A stretch of DNA of 64,000 bases from Linepithema humile (Eukaryota > Arthropoda > Insecta > Hymenoptera > Formicidae): assembly GCF_040581485.1 (NCBI RefSeq), contig NC_090132.1:26361911-26425910 (forward strand), read 5' to 3'. The position numbers and the translations under genes were made by a program. Below, piece by piece: positions 59,435-64,000 of the stretch. The notes beneath the pieces are model-generated. The model ran no database searches and had not been told where the DNA came from. It was given only the letters and a program-made list of their open reading frames with translations. Positions within the stretch are counted from its first letter, which is position 1. Each line of letters opens with the position of its first letter.

Positions 59435-62415
59435 TCATAGGCGTTCTTCAGCGACGTGATACTTCTTACCATTTTCACAGAGGACTGTATAAAATGGTTT
59501 CAATAGACTAAGATCAGAAAAAAAGCAGGAACTTCCTTCTAGTAAAATCTTGCATGTGAAATCCAATTTCATGTGCACCTCATATTTCTCGTCCCATCCA
59601 ATTATCACACCTATATCCATTTGACTATATTCGCTCCTTAGAAAATATTCAGTATTATACATTATGATCATTCCAACTGCAAAACGGAAATTAATATTAG
59701 AAATTATCATATATTTTTCTTCATGATTTACATGCTTTCAAGATATTATAATCTGTTGTTAAATTGACTGGCTCTATCTGTTTTACATGCATTTATTTGA
59801 CAAAAATATATTAAATAATAAATCCGAACTATTTTGAATTATATAGTTTGTTTATAAGACAATAAAAATACTTTAAATAATTTTGTTAATACGTAAATTA
59901 GACATTTCATTTATAACTTGTGGTAATTACATACCATAACTGGATTTACATGATTCCTAAATTTATTCAACAACTGTTCAGCGCGTCTTGCCTCCACAGG
60001 GTTAGTAAACTTACAATTATCCTGCAGAAATACAAAAGCACAAAATTTATTTGAAAATATCTTTTGCTTAAAGGTACACATATATAGAAACATGTTCATG
60101 CAATAGAAATGTTTGGATTTTTGAAAAATTTATATCAACATCATACAAATATTCATTCTGACATTAATTTCTAGGTGCATAGTGTAAGAAAACAATGTTA
60201 CAAAAAATAAGAAAATTTTATGAGAATTAAAAGAATTATTTATCTATATTTAATTCCTTTTATATATAACATTTTGTGTGTGTATGTTATACACACATTT
60301 ATTTACATACCTGAATCTTTTCCAACATAACTATGAGATTGGACAAATCCGTCTGATGCTGTACATATATGCGACCTAGGTCATTAATTGCGGACGTATC
60401 TGGTTCTATTAGACACGTTAATTCCAGAAACGACCGTTGCGTAATTTTGTCTTCATCGTTTTTGTTTTTAGTTTCCAAATAATTACTCATTCGTGACATC
60501 ATCTTGAAATAAAGATTACAATATAAGCAAAGCTAAGATTCCAAATTTATTTCACTACTCTTTTCTATTTATTAATTTCTATTAATGAAACATGCTCCAT
60601 ATTGATATAGTACATATTAACTATTAGCGATTTTTTATCATCTATTAAATTTATTAACTACTGCTAAAATAAAATATAAATAACTGCTAACCTCTACAGG
60701 ACTTATCTTCGTATACTTATCAAACCATGCTATAGGACATTTTGTAGCACCACTAATTATGGGACAATCATTTCTACTCAGCATGGATCCATCGCGCAGA
60801 ACATCAATATAAAAACATTTTTGTTCTTTGAGATTTGTAGTATGACTGTAAGTGATAAAAAAGATATACATATAAATATAAGAATGAAAATTTAAGTTAG
60901 CGTTAAAATGATTATAACATACTATTTCGCTCTCCAGCACAAAAAGAAGTGGGTTGGAAAGGACATTAAATCGCAGCGTACACCAAGTCTTCTCGCCACA
61001 CTGTGATATATTGTTGCCAGAGTTACTGCAGTACCAATTTTATTTTTTAAAACCTGTCATCAATTGCAATGGAAAATATTAATATTGAGAGATAACAAGC
61101 ATAGAACTGTGCTGACAGCATTATTCATAATGTATTATAATTTTGATTTTTAATTATAACTTACGCAATCTATAAAAGCATGTTCTAGAATGGATTTTGA
61201 TTCAGACTCCAAAGGTTCCTCAAGATTTCCATGAAAACCTAATTTATCATACAAAACCTTACAAAGGCTCTCTATAATCTGTCTTCCTTCTGTGCTATTC
61301 CAATGATTGTCATCAATATTATTGTATTTCCAAAAGGAAAACTGTTCGGGTGATATTGAAAATATTGGATGCGCAGGATATTTGTTTTTATGATACTCCA
61401 ATACCTGCTGCGCAATATTATCCAGTGACGTTCTCACATCCATGTAAGACACATATTTTTGAGGTTGATACCACTGTGCCAAAATAGTGGCTGCCTCTTC
61501 TAAAATCTGTTGTTGCTCAGGATAATTTATAAATTTGTGCCACATGTTCCTTAAACGATAATGCTGGAGGTATGAAAGAAGCTTCTTTGCATAATATCTC
61601 TGTGTCAAATCGGATTCCCTAAAACATAATTACTATATAATATTTGACATCTAATATTTCCTGAATTAAACGCGCAATAAATATATTATAATCTACTATA
61701 TTAACAGTTTGTTAAATCTTACGTTGAAGATTGTGCAAACAACTTTATCAACTCATTTACAAAGAAATAATAATTCATAAAATATGCGCCTTTATCTGGA
61801 TCAAACAGTGAATGCAAATCCTTTAAGTCAACATCAAATAAATCATCTTTGTAATAGTGCTCCTTGGACATCAGCGACATGTAATGCCGTAATTGTTTCT
61901 TAGATTTTATACCTGCTTTTACTTGTTCTAGAAAATTTTCTTTGCATAGTTGTTTGTCATATTCTTCTCTTAAATAAGGCCATCTAAAATTAAAACAAAA
62001 AATATACGTTATTTTCAAAGTTATATAATTTTATACATTTTACATAGCATTTTTAAAATAATCTTTCAAAATTATATAGATTAGATGAAGTCATTGCAAT
62101 AGAAATAAAAGTTTTCAAAGCTACTATATGTTTCAAATTAAAAAAATAAAAAAATTTGTTCAAGGCAATTGGAATAACATATTTGCTTATCACTAAACAT
62201 ACATTTTGAATATGATAAATCAAACAAGTGTGCACAAAAACAAATGTGAAAAAATACCTCTGATAAAATTTCTTTCGCCAAAGCATATTATTATTGGTTA
62301 AGTTGTAGAGTTGCTTGCATGTGAGAGCTAAACTCATAATATCTTTAAAACTGATGCTCTCATCGCATAAGATGATATTAAGCACTTCAGTGGACAAGTA
62401 CGTTATTGCAGCCAT
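59435..62415 (-). CDS. FBXO21: F-box only protein 21 homolog
   Basis: Eight exons: 62258-62415, 61723-61983, 61165-61618, 60923-61053, 60692-60845, 60311-60502, 59935-60021 and a last exon from about 59715-59730 to 59435. The N-terminal F-box is in MAAITYLSTEVLNIILCDES to NNNMLWRKKF. The middle is a SirB1/transglutaminase-like domain (GTAVTLATIYHSVARRLGV, CFYIDVLRDGSMLSR). The C-terminus is a YccV-like domain (FAVGMIIMYN, GVIIGWDEKYEV, PFYTVLCENGKKYHVAEERL). In this family the protein is the substrate receptor of an SCF E3 ubiquitin ligase. The protein is about 570 residues, roughly 60 shorter than human FBXO21, because it stops directly after VAEERL. The exact left edge of the last exon is uncertain: several AG sites near 59720 keep the frame. 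The other junctions are in phase. Confidence 0.9.
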
Positions 62416-62706
62416 TGCATAGATAATTTAGCGAAAGTACGAGCTTGGAATTCACATTAATGACAGCAAGCATATCCGTTATTAACCTTGTTCAACTAAT
62501 TTCCTATTATTTAAAAATGTGCGAAAAATATCAAGGTGACTTTTTACATCAACGCTCAATTTCAGTGTTAGTAAATATCACATGAGGACTCCTTGGGGTC
62601 GATTGTGGCTGCGTTCCGAAATTCACTGCCGGTATTGAAAATCTACAATATACGTGACATAAGCTACAGATTTTAAGTACTATCAGTAAATTTCAGAACA
62701 CAACCT

Positions 62707-63398
62707 GTGTATCATGCAATGTAGTAAAAATTACAATATTAAGCAAATTTACTAGATTATTGACAATGATTGTTTTCCAGCAAAGGACACAAGTTGACAC
62801 AAATCGACACAAGTATCATTCTATCTTTGTTCGATATTCAATGAGCAACAGAAAAAATAATACTTTTGTGTCGCTTGTGGGTGTTTACGATAATTCAAGT
62901 TCGAGTTAGTTTCACTAGGACCGAAAAATGAGATAGACATAACCATCTAGAATCTTTATGATTTATGACAACTCAACGCTGTCTTGTATTGCTTGAGTTA
63001 AATTAATTGAATTTGTTGAGTTTATAGAGCAAATTTTATTGTAATAAAAAAATGTTAACTGCAAATCAGTCTATGAAAGAAACAAATAATGTTGGTATGT
63101 ATGTTGGTATACCTCTTTAATAGATATAATTATATATATATGTATATAATTATATTTATTAAACTCAACAAATTCAATGAATTTAACTCAAGCAATACAA
63201 GACAGCGTCGAGTTGTCATGAATCATAAAGGTTCTAGATGGTTATGTATATCTCATTTTTCGATCCTAGTGAAATTAACTTGAACTTGAATTATCGTAAA
63301 CACCCTGTGTCTCTTGATGGAAAACTACCAATAAAATAATAGAAACTTTAGTAAATTTGCTCACTATTGTGATTTTCACTACATTGAATAATACACAA
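62707..63398. mobile_element. Large foldback (inverted-repeat) element
   Basis: The strongest arms are 62881-63040 and 63150-63303, about 155 bp each and over 90% alike by eye, starting GTGTTTACGATAATTCAAG. Weaker inverted similarity continues outward: AGCAAATTTACTA and CAATGTAGT at 62716-62754 pair with the region 63350-63386. The left arm has about 90 extra bases (around 62776-62866). The central spacer is about 110 bp and rich in TA. There is no transposase. It lies upstream of FBXO21. Confidence 0.8.
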
Positions 63399-63410
63399 TC
63401 GACCTTTTTA

Positions 63411-63568
63411 AGCCTGTGTCACACTACGAATTGCGGACGCGAATTGAATTGCAGATCGGAATTCAGCCAATCAAAACTTTTTTGCTTCGACTTGATTGGC
63501 TGGATTCCGATCCGCGATCCGCAATCCCAATCCGATCCGCGTCCGCAATACGTAGTATGACACGGGCT
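63411..63568. mobile_element. MITE with GTGTCACACTACG-type inverted ends and TTA target duplication
   Basis: The left end AGCCTGTGTCACACTACG and right end CGTAGTATGACACGGGCT are near-complementary for about 30 bases, through GCGGACGCG. The centre has a second hairpin, CCAATCAA with TTGATTGG. TTA occurs on both sides (63408-63410 and 63569-63571), which fits the 3-base TWA duplication of PIF/Harbinger elements. GC-rich ends in AT-rich DNA. Non-coding. Confidence 0.8.
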
Positions 63569-63610
63569 TTATGGCTTTTGCACACTAGACTCAAAAGAGC
63601 GATAAGCGAA

Positions 63611-63760
63611 ATTCAATGGGCGCCTTCAGCGAAACAAACCGTTTAGTAGCAATAGAACGTGATTGGCTCTTACTCTTAGAGCCCACAAATTAACAGCGTC
63701 ATTCAGCGGAAAATCTAGTAACTTTGTCCAACTGTTGAGTCCGCTGAATGCGGCCATTGA
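63611..63760. repeat. Short inverted repeat, possible fourth MITE
   Basis: TTCAATGGGCGCCTTCAGCG at the left pairs with CGCTGAATGCGGCCATTGAA at the right with three mismatches. The arms are about 20 bases and the boundaries are unclear; there may be weaker similarity further out. Confidence 0.5.
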
Positions 63761-63856
63761 AAGTTTTACTTTTCCGGAAAAATAAAGCTCTTATTAGATA
63801 TCGCTCATTACGCATCACTCATTTTGTCCAGAATGCAGAAGCCATGAGGACCTATT

Positions 63857-63984
63857 CAGACAAACTTGCACAGTCGCATAAACATATGCATAAAAAAATT
63901 GATTGATCCATTTTCTTATACATTTGCTCATGGATCAATCATATTTTTTATGCATATATTTATGCGATTATGCAAGTTTGTCTG
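63857..63984. mobile_element. MITE-like near-perfect hairpin
   Basis: Arms of about 55 bases: CAGACAAACTTGCACAGTCG onward through TATGCATAAAAAA to TTGATTGATCCAT, mirrored at the right by ATGGATCAATC, TTTTTTATGCATAT and GCAAGTTTGTCTG. The loop is about 20 bases. No open frame. The element may extend to or past the window edge. Confidence 0.75.
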
Positions 63985-64000
63985 GGTAAATCTTACGCTG

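Noticed and set aside
1..64000. CRISPR arrays, bacterial operons, rRNA, tRNA
   Set aside because: None seen. The window is eukaryotic with spliced genes; no cloverleaf with A/B boxes was recognised by eye, although a covariance search was not possible.

Overview
This is a 64 kb piece of an animal nuclear genome, most likely an insect and plausibly a hymenopteran such as an ant. The evidence is AT-rich DNA with CpG-containing promoter islands, many short GT-AG introns, single-copy conserved metazoan genes, and short inverted-repeat DNA transposons. Assignment to an insect is well supported by gene structure and families; assignment to ants is a guess.

Nine conserved protein-coding genes can be read by joining exons by eye. 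From left to right: SMPD4-type sphingomyelin phosphodiesterase (minus, 4542-7954); an SLC23 nucleobase/ascorbate transporter (minus, 9337-16636); DNAJC19/TIM14, a mitochondrial import J-protein (plus, 17610-18456); GRTP1, a TBC Rab-GAP (minus, 19057-20964); eIF2A (plus, 21661-25570); the USP9X/fat facets deubiquitinase (plus, 28751-40173, about 29 exons); a peroxisomal 2-hydroxyacid oxidase, HAO1-like (plus, 48181-55436), with a GALNT10/Pgant6-type GalNAc-transferase nested on the opposite strand in its second intron (50465-52836); SENP8/NEDP1, a NEDD8 protease (minus, 57292-57996); and FBXO21, an F-box protein with transglutaminase-like and YccV-like domains (minus, 59435-62415). That makes ten genes with the nested one.

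The genes are housekeeping genes and do not form a pathway. SLC23 and DNAJC19 diverge, GRTP1 and eIF2A diverge from a roughly 700 bp shared promoter interval, and DNAJC19 and GRTP1 converge. Two ubiquitin-like pathway enzymes (USP9X, SENP8) and an F-box protein are in the same window, which is probably coincidence.

The long gaps are 1-4541 (nothing recognised), 25571-28750 (eIF2A 3' region with a strong hairpin, then a CpG-rich USP9X promoter) and 40174-48180 (about 7 kb of intermediate-GC non-coding DNA, probably a very long USP9X 3' UTR). The right end (62.7-64.0 kb) is a cluster of four inverted-repeat elements.

The most interesting observations are about splicing and repeats rather than a new gene system. 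eIF2A has a textbook U12-type AT-AC intron. SMPD4 has a U12-like intron whose 3' end cannot be placed on AG or AC. HAO1 has a GC-AG intron. A functional USP9X 3' splice site lies inside a segment duplicated between two introns. FBXO21 has lost its C-terminal tail, and a frameshifted relic of that tail is still visible downstream. A decayed mariner transposase lies in an SLC23 intron, and several MITE-like hairpins sit next to genes. I did not find an operon-like or otherwise wholly new system.
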